A stretch of DNA of 64,000 bases. It comes from Fibrobacter sp. UWB10. Lineage in GTDB: Bacteria > Fibrobacterota > Fibrobacteria > Fibrobacterales > Fibrobacteraceae. The notes under the pieces are model-generated. The model did no database searches, was not told where the DNA came from, and saw only the letters and a program-made list of their open reading frames with translations. Where the stretch lies: the NCBI RefSeq assembly GCF_900182935.1, contig NZ_FXUE01000002.1, forward strand, positions 496,001 to 560,000. The letters are read 5' to 3'. Shown here piece by piece: positions 26,751 to 34,300 of this stretch (position 1 is the stretch's first letter; each line of letters starts with the position of its first letter). The position numbers and the translations under genes were made by a program.

Positions 26751-27966
26751 GCATCACCTTTACCAAAATGGGGGAGCCTCTCTTTGCTGATTTGTAGAAG
26801 ATAAATTGTACGTTCGCGGCCATCGGGGTGATTTCGTAGTCGCGCCAGACCTTGTGCAGGTTTTCCATGTCGGCGGTTTCGATTCCGGTATTCATTGTGC
26901 CGTTTTCTAGTTGCAGCAATACGGCGAAAGGAATGATGACGGTATCGTGCCCGAAGCGGAGCGTTGCCGTTGTCTTTTTGGCGGGCTTTGCGGCAGTTTT
27001 GTTTGCCTTTGTTGTGTCGGCTGCAATCACCTTGTCGGCTTCGTCCAGAACGTTTTTCAGGAGCGGGCGAGCATTTTCAAGGCCTTGCTTTTTGGCGAAG
27101 GGATTGTTTCCGAGAACGCTGTACCACCAGGCATTTTGCGCGTGCCAGCGAGCGGTGAATTCTTCGGCGGTCCACAAATCGTCAAAGCTGAATTCGATTT
27201 CGGGGCTGCCTTGCAGGCTGTTGCCGATTTCATAAATCTTGCTGAAAAGATCGCCTGCGTCTACATTTTTCTTGATGTAGTTGGAATCGTTGAAAATGGC
27301 GCGCATCATACGAGTCGGATTCACATGGCTGTAAATTTTTTCGTTTTCTTTTTGCCATGCGGGCGTGTTCGATTCATTGATAATCTTGCCAAAATCAAGC
27401 GGACTGATGAAACTCATCAGGTATTTGCCCGATTCCTGGTGAATCTCGACTTTGGGCTTTTGCGCATGCAGTTCTTCGAGGAATGCGGCCATGCTTACGA
27501 CGCAGCGCACGCTGGTGCTGGCATAGGCTTCAATGTAGGCGTCGTTCTTGAACACTTCGGGGAAGTTCTTGACCATGCGTTTGGCGATTCCCTGGTGCTG
27601 GGCCACGCCGAGCTGAGTCAAATCGCCTGCGCGCGGGGCGGCGTATTCGTCTAAGTACTTGGCACGTTCAAGCAGGCTTTTGCCCAAATCGCTGAGTTTG
27701 CCTAAAGAATCGGCCTTAGCGAGCGTATTGTACAGAGCGTGGTAATGGTCGGCAGGTTGATGAAAACGACTGCCGTGTCTGCCGTAATGGCTCAGGTAAA
27801 ACGGCTTGTAGCCGGCGGGAGCCTTGGTATACTTGGCGGTCGGAGTGGGGTAGGCGTAGTAGTTGCTACCCATTTTTCGAAAATCTTTGGTGATTTCATT
27901 CTTGATAGAATCGGTCTGAGCAAAGCAAGCAACAGCGAGAAAAAGTAAAAAAGCGGTTTTCTTCAT
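26638..27966 (-). CDS. Secreted histidine acid phosphatase (MINPP/phytase-like, clade 2)
   Basis: 442 residues with a signal peptide (MKKTAFLLFLAVACFAQ) and a strong AGGAGA site. The catalytic RHG motif is in LSHYGRHGSRF and the proton-donor HD in FGHDTVIIPF. Between them lies the alpha domain with repeated Lys/Ala-rich helices. It would release phosphate from phytate or other organophosphates in the periplasm or outside; relevant for a plant-fibre degrader, which is inference. The C-terminal region has RVSPILVKVMLNE-like strands and Cys pairs. Confidence 0.87.
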   Translation of the reverse strand: MKKTAFLLFLAVACFAQTDSIKNEITKDFRKMGSNYYAYPTPTAKYTKAPAGYKPFYLSHYGRHGSRFHQPADHYHALYNTLAKADSLGKLSDLGKSLLERAKYLDEYAAPRAGDLTQLGVAQHQGIAKRMVKNFPEVFKNDAYIEAYASTSVRCVVSMAAFLEELHAQKPKVEIHQESGKYLMSFISPLDFGKIINESNTPAWQKENEKIYSHVNPTRMMRAIFNDSNYIKKNVDAGDLFSKIYEIGNSLQGSPEIEFSFDDLWTAEEFTARWHAQNAWWYSVLGNNPFAKKQGLENARPLLKNVLDEADKVIAADTTKANKTAAKPAKKTTATLRFGHDTVIIPFAVLLQLENGTMNTGIETADMENLHKVWRDYEITPMAANVQFIFYKSAKRGSPILVKVMLNEIEQKLPVTCDSATIKNCPAAPYYRWDDVREFYRK

Positions 27967-28005
27967 CTTGGATCTCCTGTGCCAAAAATAATAAAGTCGA
28001 CCGCG

Positions 28006-28545
28006 TTAAAAAAGTAAACTTAAATTCATACCAGCAGAGCTATTTAAGGCGTTAAAGGTCGGTGTTAGAACGAGCTTTGCACCTTCGTTTTGTTCCTGTC
28101 GTCTCCGCTTGTAAATGTCATAGGCTCGCTTATGTGAATCAAGCCGGTTGTAATGCCCGTCTTTGTTGTATAAAGCGTAAAGATTGTATGAAAGCCCAAT
28201 GGTTCCAACGACTATGAGGCCTATGCCAATTATAATTGCATCTGCAGTAAAGGCTTCTTTAATGGATTCTTGTTCTTCGGAACTTGAACCGTGGTCTTTA
28301 AAAACGAGGATGCTGAATCCGATTCCTGCTCCCAAAGCAATTCCGCTGATGCCGCCTTTTGTGATTTTTGTGTCAATTTCTTTTTGTTCTTGTTCAATCA
28401 AATTTTTATAGTGTTCGTCGTAGTTAATTTGAATGTCCTGCGCCTTTTTCTCGGCATCAAGAGAATCGCTTTCTGCGATTCCATGCGCTAGGCTTATGGT
28501 GGCTAACGCAAATAAAAAAATGAATATGTTCTTAATAAGGCGCAT
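28006..28545 (-). CDS. Exported protein with one or two membrane helices, unknown
   Basis: 179 residues, not recognised. Signal peptide MRLIKNIFIFLFALATISLAHG, a charged helix rich in Gln/Glu/Lys (EHYKNLIEQEQKEIDTKI), then a glycine-rich hydrophobic pair (GGISGIALGAGIGFSILVF and AIIIGIGLIVVGTIGLSYNLYAL) and a basic segment (YDIYKRRRQEQ), ending in LNLSLLF. The pattern looks like an inner-membrane or outer-membrane-associated hypothetical. Monocistronic. Confidence 0.6.
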   Translation of the reverse strand: MRLIKNIFIFLFALATISLAHGIAESDSLDAEKKAQDIQINYDEHYKNLIEQEQKEIDTKITKGGISGIALGAGIGFSILVFKDHGSSSEEQESIKEAFTADAIIIGIGLIVVGTIGLSYNLYALYNKDGHYNRLDSHKRAYDIYKRRRQEQNEGAKLVLTPTFNALNSSAGMNLSLLF

Positions 28546-28571
28546 GTTAGAAAGATAAATAACTTTATACG

Positions 28572-28602
28572 AAAAAGCCTAGTTTTGCTGAGAAAACTAG
28601 GC
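28572..28602 (-). terminator. Terminator of proA-hisI
   Basis: A perfect 10-base-pair stem GCCTAGTTTT (28577-28586) / AAAACTAGGC (28593-28602), followed on the minus strand by five Ts. Confidence 0.85.
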
Positions 28603-28642
28603 GAATGGATAAAAGTGACCGATAAACGGTAAACTTGGTCTG

Positions 28643-28993
28643 TTATTTATCGCAGACTTTAAAGAAACAGCTGCGGGCACCCGTGTGGCAAGCCACCTGC
28701 GGACCCTGCATGCGAACTTTAAAGAGCAAAGCGTCGCTGTCGCAGTCGGCAGCCCATTCCACGACGGTCATCACGTTTCCGCTGGTGTCGCCCTTGTGCC
28801 AGTATTCCTTGCGGCTACGGCTCCAGAACACCATTTCACCACATTCGTGCGTGCGGCGGAGTGCTTCTTCGTTCATCCAGGCCATCATCAGAACGTCGCC
28901 CTTGTCGGCATCTTGAACGATTGCCGGCGCAAGCTTCACGCCATCGACTTCCACTTCGAACTTTACTTCTTTAATCAAATCTTCGAATTTCAT
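28643..28993 (-). CDS. hisI: Phosphoribosyl-AMP cyclohydrolase
   Basis: 116 residues from the ATG at 28993 (site GAGAGG). Third step of histidine synthesis. Motifs: [31 protein letters not shown], the metal-binding DCDSDALL and zinc Cys in [12 protein letters not shown]. It is the stand-alone HisI domain without the HisE pyrophosphohydrolase. It begins 2 bases after proA ends, so histidine and proline synthesis genes are cotranscribed. Confidence 0.94.
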   Translation of the reverse strand: MKFEDLIKEVKFEVEVDGVKLAPAIVQDADKGDVLMMAWMNEEALRRTHECGEMVFWSRSRKEYWHKGDTSGNVMTVVEWAADCDSDALLFKVRMQGPQVACHTGARSCFFKVCDK

Positions 28994-28995
28994 AA

Positions 28996-30276
28996 TTAAC
29001 CTCTCACCTGGCCATTGCCGCGGAGAATCCACTTGTAGCTGCAGAGGCTTTCTACGCCCATGGGGCCGCGGGCATGCAACTTGTCGGTGGAAATGCCCAC
29101 TTCAGCACCGAGGCCGTATTCGCCACCGTCTGCAAAGCGGGTGCTGGCGTTCACCATCACGCTGCTGCTGTCCACGTTCGCGACAAAGTAGTCCTGGACG
29201 CTAGCGTCTTCGGCAACGACTGCTTCGGTATGGCGGCTGCTGTTCTTTTCGATATGGTCGCAGGCTTCGGCAACGTTATCGACGAACTTGACGCTAGCCT
29301 TGAGGGCCAAATATTCGTGGTGGTAATTGCTGTCGTCGCCAATATCCTTGATACGGCTGTCGTGGCTCTGGGCGTCCTTGTTGCCAAAGAGTTCCACACC
29401 ACGGTCGGCGAGGCAATCAATCAACTTCTTGGTGGTGGCATCATCAATATGGCGGTCGATAATCACGCATTCCATGGCGTTGCACACGCCCGTGCGCTGC
29501 GTCTTGGCGTTAATCAAGATGTTCACCGCCTTGTCCATATCGGCGGACTTGTCCACGTACACGTGGCAAATGCCGTTGAAGTGCTTGATCACAGGGATCT
29601 TGCTCTGTTCAACGACAGCACGAATCAGGCGTTCACCACCGCGGGGAATCACGAGGTCAAGGCAATCGTTGCGCTGCAAAAGCATGCCCACCAGGTCGTG
29701 GCTCGTTTCGGTCACGAGCTGTACGGCGTCTTGGTCAATGCCTGCTTCGGCAAGTGCTTCGTGGAAAATTCCGGCGAGGCACTTGGCGGAATTCAGCGAT
29801 TCCTTACCGCCGCGCAAAATCACGGCATTGCCCGCCTTAAAGCAGAGGCATGCACCATCGATCGTTACGTTCGGGCGGCTTTCAAAAATAAAGAACACAG
29901 AACCGATAGGCACGGCCACGCGGCTAATCTTGATGCCGTTCTTGAGTTCGCGGCTTTCGAGCACCTTGTTCAGCGGGTCAGCAAACGAGGCGATTTCTTC
30001 GGCACCCTTGGCCATAGCCTCAATACGGGCGTCGTTCAAAGTCAGACGGTCCATCTTCGAGTCGTCGAGCTTACCGGCGGCTGCTTCAAGGTCAATCTTG
30101 TTTGCGGCAAGGATTTCTGGCTTACGGTCGCGCAAAATCTGGGCAACGCGATTCAGCACGGCGCTACGCTTTTCTCCCGGGAGGGTACGGAGCGTCTTGC
30201 TTGCCTTCTGGGCGTTTCTGGCCAAAAGGTCGGAGTATTCTTCCAAGTTGGAATATTTCAAATTGGAGCAAGTCAT
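28996..30276 (-). CDS. proA: Gamma-glutamyl phosphate reductase
   Basis: 426 residues. Reduces gamma-glutamyl phosphate to the semialdehyde in proline synthesis. Motifs: [38 protein letters not shown] (NADPH site), [11 protein letters not shown], and the catalytic Cys in [15 protein letters not shown]; the C-terminal [20 protein letters not shown] is typical. Preceded by AAAAGGA. proB is not adjacent. Confidence 0.95.
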   Translation of the reverse strand: MTCSNLKYSNLEEYSDLLARNAQKASKTLRTLPGEKRSAVLNRVAQILRDRKPEILAANKIDLEAAAGKLDDSKMDRLTLNDARIEAMAKGAEEIASFADPLNKVLESRELKNGIKISRVAVPIGSVFFIFESRPNVTIDGACLCFKAGNAVILRGGKESLNSAKCLAGIFHEALAEAGIDQDAVQLVTETSHDLVGMLLQRNDCLDLVIPRGGERLIRAVVEQSKIPVIKHFNGICHVYVDKSADMDKAVNILINAKTQRTGVCNAMECVIIDRHIDDATTKKLIDCLADRGVELFGNKDAQSHDSRIKDIGDDSNYHHEYLALKASVKFVDNVAEACDHIEKNSSRHTEAVVAEDASVQDYFVANVDSSSVMVNASTRFADGGEYGLGAEVGISTDKLHARGPMGVESLCSYKWILRGNGQVRG

Positions 30277-30340
30277 AAGCCGTTTTTATCCTTTTTTGAA
30301 CATCCTCTGCGATTGTTTTAAATATTTTACAATGTAAAAC

Positions 30341-30372
30341 TTGATTTTCATCACATTGGAGTATAAGTTAGT
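30341..30372 (+). promoter_or_regulatory. Possible promoter for the orphan RNA
   Basis: TTGATT (30341-30346) and TATAAG (30362-30367) form a -35/-10-like pair with a short 15-base spacer on the plus strand. The pair is weak but is the best candidate upstream of a strong plus-strand terminator with no gene in front. Confidence 0.3.
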
Positions 30373-30374
30373 AT

Positions 30375-30489
30375 CGTACAGGTTTGTTATTACCCGCGAC
30401 GTGGGTTTGTAGTCGCAAGGTATCGGACTTGGGTGTTTAGACTCGGTGCATTCCTTCTCTCTCGGGGAGCACCGAGTCCTTTTTTTTTT
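30375..30489 (+). ncRNA. Orphan structured RNA candidate with terminator/antiterminator architecture
   Basis: About 115 bases between proA and the GH2 gene, both on the minus strand, with no plus-strand gene downstream for 3 kb. The 5' half can fold as TACC-c-GCGAC (30391-30400) with GTCGC-aa-GGTA (30412-30422); ACCC (30392-30395) can also pair with GGGT (30403-30406) in a pseudoknot. The 3' half is a strong terminator hairpin. GGACTTGGGTG (30425-30435) is a near copy of the 5' strand of that hairpin and could pair with CACCGAGTCC instead, as in an attenuator. I do not recognise an Rfam family. Confidence 0.5.
30440..30489 (+). terminator. Strong plus-strand terminator of the orphan RNA
   Basis: A 10-base-pair stem GACTCGGTGC (30440-30449) / GCACCGAGTC (30469-30478) is followed by C and ten Ts. 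On the minus strand there is no T run. Confidence 0.85.
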
Positions 30490-30500
30490 GTTCTAAGCTT

Positions 30501-33350
30501 TTACAGCAAATTCACGATCGTTGCAAACAGCTTGTCGGCGAGCACGTTCGTTTCCAGACCTTCGAACACGTTGAACTGGTTGAACATGATCTTACCGTTA
30601 CCGAACGGGTAGAGCTGCAGGTCAGAACCGGTCTTGACTTCGCCGTCCTTCAGGGTCACGGAGCGTGCAAACACCTTGGCACCCGGAAGTTCGTTCAGCG
30701 AAATGCTCGGCATAATGGCTGCGGCATTGCTGTCAAGCACAGTGGCTTCGCCAAATACCGGTGCAAGTTCGGAACCCTTGGGCAGGTAGTGCAGGCTGAG
30801 TTCGCTTGCGCCCGTGCTCCAGTGAGATTCGATATTGCAGTCGAACTGGTGACTCTGGTTCATGTAGTCGATGTCTTCCTGCGTGAGGTCGGAAAGCAAG
30901 AGCGTCTTGCCACCGTTCTTCACCACGTCCACAATCTTGTCCAAAATTTCGTCGGGCCAAGAGCTCAGGTTCGCGGTAAAGATAATCTGTTCCGGACCAG
31001 TGAGGGCGGCGAGAGCATCGCTGGATTCTTCGCTGTTGTCCAAGAAGCAGACCTTCTTCATGGCGCTCTTCACGTCGGCTTCGGCAATCACGATCAAGTC
31101 TTCTTCGGTCGTGTGAATTCGGTTGCCGTCGTTAATCAGCGTCACCTGGAGCTTGTAGCTACCTTCGGTACGTGGAGCCATCATGGTGCAAATGCCCATC
31201 TGCGTAAGGCTGGTCTTGCCGGCAGGTTCTTCAGGAGAAATCTTGTCGGTGGCGAGTTCCTTGCCCTTGTCGTCTACGAGCTTGACTTCGACAGACACGT
31301 CTTCGTAACGGCTGTTGTTCAAAAGCGTTACCTGGAAGCTGATTTCGCTCTGCGGGGCGACCACGTGTTCCAGTTCGCTGATGAGGGCTCGGCTCGGAGT
31401 CGTGATTTCCTTCGAGAAATCTTCGAATCCCTTGCTTACGCGGTTTTCGTCGCACAGACCGTCAAATTCGGTGCCGCAGTCGGCCCACTGGTCCAAGAAG
31501 AAACCGGCAATCTGCGGGTTGCTCTGGAAGGCGGTAATCTGGTCGAGCTTGCTCTTGATGGCAATGCGGTTTGCGTCGGCCACAAAGCTCTTGTAGTCCT
31601 TCCAAATGGACATGTCGCTTTCCACGAAGGTTTCGATTGCCTTGAGGGCATTCTTGATGGCCTTCTGGTTCTTGGCGCTGCGCGGTCCCTTGATGCTGGT
31701 TGCCGTTTCCGGGAGGAGCGTGTGGTTCTTGAGCGTCACCAACATCTTGTTGTTGATGTCGTTTGCCACATTTTCTTCTTCGTCCTGGAAGTGGCTGTCG
31801 CCAAGGCCTGTATCGGGCACGGTCAGCACTTCGCCGTCGCGGTCAAAGCTGTGGGCGAGGTAGTGCGTGTAGGCGGCGTTCGGCGTCATGCGCGGGTTCA
31901 CGCGGAGCGTGGCGTAAGTCGAAATCTTGTCGACAGACACGGGCAAGAGCTTGCCGGTATCCTTGTGGAAGTTGCCTTCGTTGTCAAGGAAAATACTGTT
32001 CAGGTTGCTAATGACCGGGCGAGTCATGTCGACCGGGCTAATAGCGTTCAAGAGCTTGTTACCGTTCTGCAACAGGAGCGTGCCGTTTTCAGCACCCATG
32101 ACCCATGCGCCAATGCAGGGGTGGTGGTGCTGTTCGCCCACGATGTCGTTGATCAGTTTCTTGACGATTTCAAGACCCTGAGCGGTAGACCTCATGGTGT
32201 GGATCGGGAATTCCTGGAACACAATCAGGCCGAGCTTGTCGCAAATGTCGAGAGCCTGAGTGGAAAGCGGTGCGCCGCAGCTACGAATGGCGTTGTAACC
32301 GGCAGCCTTCACAGCCTGCAGGTCCTTTTCGAGCTTCGGGTTGTCGAACGTCCAAAGGCCACCTTCGCTCCACTGCTGGTTGTAGGTAATGCCTTGGATC
32401 TTCAAAATCTGGTCGTTCAGGTAGTAGTCACCCTTGAGGCAGTCGAACTTGCGGAAACCGAAGGTGCGCACCACGGGGAATGCGTATTCGGCACGCTTGA
32501 TTTCCTTGCCGTCCTTTTCCTTGCCGGCCTTGATTTCCATCTGGAATTCAATGGCGTAGACGTTGGGGTGTTCGGGACTCCACTGGAACTTGTGACGCTG
32601 CTGTTCCTTGACTTCGAAAACAAAACGCTGGGTCATGTTTTCCTTGTCGAGTTTCAGGTTGTTCACGAACTGCTCGTAAACGTCGCCATCGGGGTTACGC
32701 ATGAGCACGCGGAGCCTGGTCTGGAAGCCGCGGGGGTTGTTGAAACTGATTTCGCAGGCGATGCGCTGGGTGTCGGCATCGGGTTCGAGCTTCACGTCAG
32801 AAATGAATGCTGCGGTGCCAAGAATCAGGTCCACATGGCCAAAGATACCGCCAAACGGGTACTGGGTCCAGGGGAGGCCGACCGGGAGTTCGCCCGGGTG
32901 TACAAAGCGGTCGTCGGCGCCGTCGGCACTTTCGCGGCCAAAGTCAATGCGGCTGTTGAGAGCGCCCATGTTGGCAACGCGCACGCAGAGCACGTTTTCT
33001 TCGCCGAGCTTTAAAGCCTTCTGAAGTTCAATAGTAAAAGGTGTGTAGGCGCCAAAGTGGGTGCCCAAGAGCTTGCCGTTCAGCCAAACGGTGGCATGGC
33101 TTGCAATGCGTTCGAAACGCAGGAAAATGCGCTTTGCGACCTGCTTTTCGTCGTCGATGGTAAAACGCTTGAAGTAGAACGCGCAGTCGTGCGACATCAG
33201 GAGCTTGTCGAAAGCCCTTTCCCAGATATGGGGAACTTGCACTTCTTGGGTGTCTTTGGGGTAAGTAGCGTACCAACGATTAGAAATACCGGCATCTTCG
33301 GTGTCCCAAATCATCTGCCAGTCGCCGTCAAGGCTCAAAATCTTGCTCAT
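30501..33350 (-). CDS. Glycoside hydrolase family 2-like protein
   Basis: 949 residues, no signal peptide, so probably cytoplasmic. The N-terminal sugar-binding domain starts LDGDWQMIWD and has VPHIWERAFD, HATVWLNGKLLGTHFGAYTPF; then the Ig-like domain, and the TIM barrel with GITYNQQWSEGGLW and YNAIRSCGAPLSTQALDICDKLGLIVFQEFP. The acid/base position reads HPCIGAWVMGAENG rather than the usual W-x-x-GNE, and the expected nucleophile region reads VPDTGLGDSH where active enzymes have SE-x-G. The C-terminus carries further beta domains and a GATase-like segment. Likely acts on beta-galactosides, glucuronides or mannosides if active. Monocistronic. Confidence 0.8.
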   Translation of the reverse strand: MSKILSLDGDWQMIWDTEDAGISNRWYATYPKDTQEVQVPHIWERAFDKLLMSHDCAFYFKRFTIDDEKQVAKRIFLRFERIASHATVWLNGKLLGTHFGAYTPFTIELQKALKLGEENVLCVRVANMGALNSRIDFGRESADGADDRFVHPGELPVGLPWTQYPFGGIFGHVDLILGTAAFISDVKLEPDADTQRIACEISFNNPRGFQTRLRVLMRNPDGDVYEQFVNNLKLDKENMTQRFVFEVKEQQRHKFQWSPEHPNVYAIEFQMEIKAGKEKDGKEIKRAEYAFPVVRTFGFRKFDCLKGDYYLNDQILKIQGITYNQQWSEGGLWTFDNPKLEKDLQAVKAAGYNAIRSCGAPLSTQALDICDKLGLIVFQEFPIHTMRSTAQGLEIVKKLINDIVGEQHHHPCIGAWVMGAENGTLLLQNGNKLLNAISPVDMTRPVISNLNSIFLDNEGNFHKDTGKLLPVSVDKISTYATLRVNPRMTPNAAYTHYLAHSFDRDGEVLTVPDTGLGDSHFQDEEENVANDINNKMLVTLKNHTLLPETATSIKGPRSAKNQKAIKNALKAIETFVESDMSIWKDYKSFVADANRIAIKSKLDQITAFQSNPQIAGFFLDQWADCGTEFDGLCDENRVSKGFEDFSKEITTPSRALISELEHVVAPQSEISFQVTLLNNSRYEDVSVEVKLVDDKGKELATDKISPEEPAGKTSLTQMGICTMMAPRTEGSYKLQVTLINDGNRIHTTEEDLIVIAEADVKSAMKKVCFLDNSEESSDALAALTGPEQIIFTANLSSWPDEILDKIVDVVKNGGKTLLLSDLTQEDIDYMNQSHQFDCNIESHWSTGASELSLHYLPKGSELAPVFGEATVLDSNAAAIMPSISLNELPGAKVFARSVTLKDGEVKTGSDLQLYPFGNGKIMFNQFNVFEGLETNVLADKLFATIVNLL

Positions 33351-33471
33351 TCGAGTGTCCTTTATGAAATTTTGAGGTGAAATTTAGAAAAAGTAACGCC
33401 CCGTGTCTTTACAATTTCGCAAATTTTGCTACATTTGGGGTCCCAATAGCAACCAAAAAAGGATTACAAAA

Positions 33472-33957
33472 ATGTATTCTATTGTTGAAACAGGTGGTTT
33501 CCAGTATAAAGTTGAGCTGGGCAAGGCTTACAAGGTCCCCACGCTCGATGCCGCTGTTGGTTCCGAACTGGAGCTCAAGTCCGTTCTTCTTTTCGCAGGA
33601 AAAGAAGTGCAAATCGGCACCCCTGTCCTGAACGACGCATCCGTGAAGGTTGAAGTGCTTGCTCACGGCAAGTATGACACCGTCATCGTTTTCAAGAAGA
33701 AGCGCCGTACCCGTTACGAACGTCGTAACGGTCATCGTCAGGGCTATACCGAGGTGCTGGTTACGGAACTTCGCTCCGGCGCAGAATCCGCAAAGGTCGA
33801 CTCCAAGGTTATCGAACGCAACCGCGCTCGCGTGGCTGCCCTCGCCAAGCAGAAGGTGCAGTCTGTGCCTCTGACTCGCAAGGAAAAGATTGCCCAGGGT
33901 CTCCCGAAGCCCGCCAAGGTCAAGAAGAACTCTCTGCGTAAGGCTAAGGAGGTATAA
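33472..33957 (+). CDS. rplU: 50S ribosomal protein L21 with C-terminal extension
   Basis: 161 residues from MYSIVETGGFQYKV (ATG 33472, AAAGGA upstream). L21 lies on the large subunit surface near L20 and 23S rRNA domain I. The first ~100 residues are the standard L21 fold, with IVFKKKRRTRYERRNGHRQGYTEV. About 60 extra basic residues follow (VIERNRARVAALAKQKV...KVKKNSLRKAKEV), longer than the ~103 of E. coli L21. A TTTACA/TACATT promoter-like pair lies at 33408-33435. rpmA follows 3 bases later. Confidence 0.96.
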   Translation: MYSIVETGGFQYKVELGKAYKVPTLDAAVGSELELKSVLLFAGKEVQIGTPVLNDASVKVEVLAHGKYDTVIVFKKKRRTRYERRNGHRQGYTEVLVTELRSGAESAKVDSKVIERNRARVAALAKQKVQSVPLTRKEKIAQGLPKPAKVKKNSLRKAKEV

Positions 33958-33960
33958 TCC

Positions 33961-34221
33961 ATGGCTCATAAGAAAGGTCAAGGTTCAGTACGTAACGGCC
34001 GCGACAGTAACGCCAAGTATCTTGGTGTTAAGAAGTATGCGGGCGAAGTCGTCAAGGCTGGCAACATCATCGTTCGTCAGCGTGGTTCTCACTTCCACAA
34101 GGGCACCAACGTGGGCATGGGCAAGGACTTTACCCTGTTCTCCCTCGTCGATGGCAAGGTGAAGTTTGAACGCCTCGATGCAAAGCGTCAGAAAGTTTCT
34201 GTCTACCCGGAAGAAAACTAA
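33961..34221 (+). CDS. rpmA: 50S ribosomal protein L27
   Basis: 86 residues. L27 reaches the peptidyl transferase centre. [29 protein letters not shown] and [27 protein letters not shown] are the family signatures. The N-terminus lacks the cleavable extension seen in Firmicutes. AAGGAGG precedes the ATG. Operon with rplU. Confidence 0.97.
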   Translation: MAHKKGQGSVRNGRDSNAKYLGVKKYAGEVVKAGNIIVRQRGSHFHKGTNVGMGKDFTLFSLVDGKVKFERLDAKRQKVSVYPEEN

Positions 34222-34242
34222 TCGGTTTTGAATCGTTTAGAG

Positions 34243-34275
34243 CCGACGGTACCACAAGTACCGTCGGTTTTTTTT
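34243..34275 (+). terminator. Terminator of rplU-rpmA
   Basis: A perfect 10-base-pair stem CCGACGGTAC (34243-34252) / GTACCGTCGG (34258-34267) followed by eight Ts. Confidence 0.93.
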
Positions 34276-34300
34276 ATGGATTTTTGCTATTTTATGGCCG

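Noticed and set aside
30375..30489. Identification as 6S RNA, SRP RNA or a known riboswitch
   Set aside because: The ends do not pair into a long 6S-like rod, the SRP GGAAG..AGCAG core is missing, and no known aptamer core is visible.
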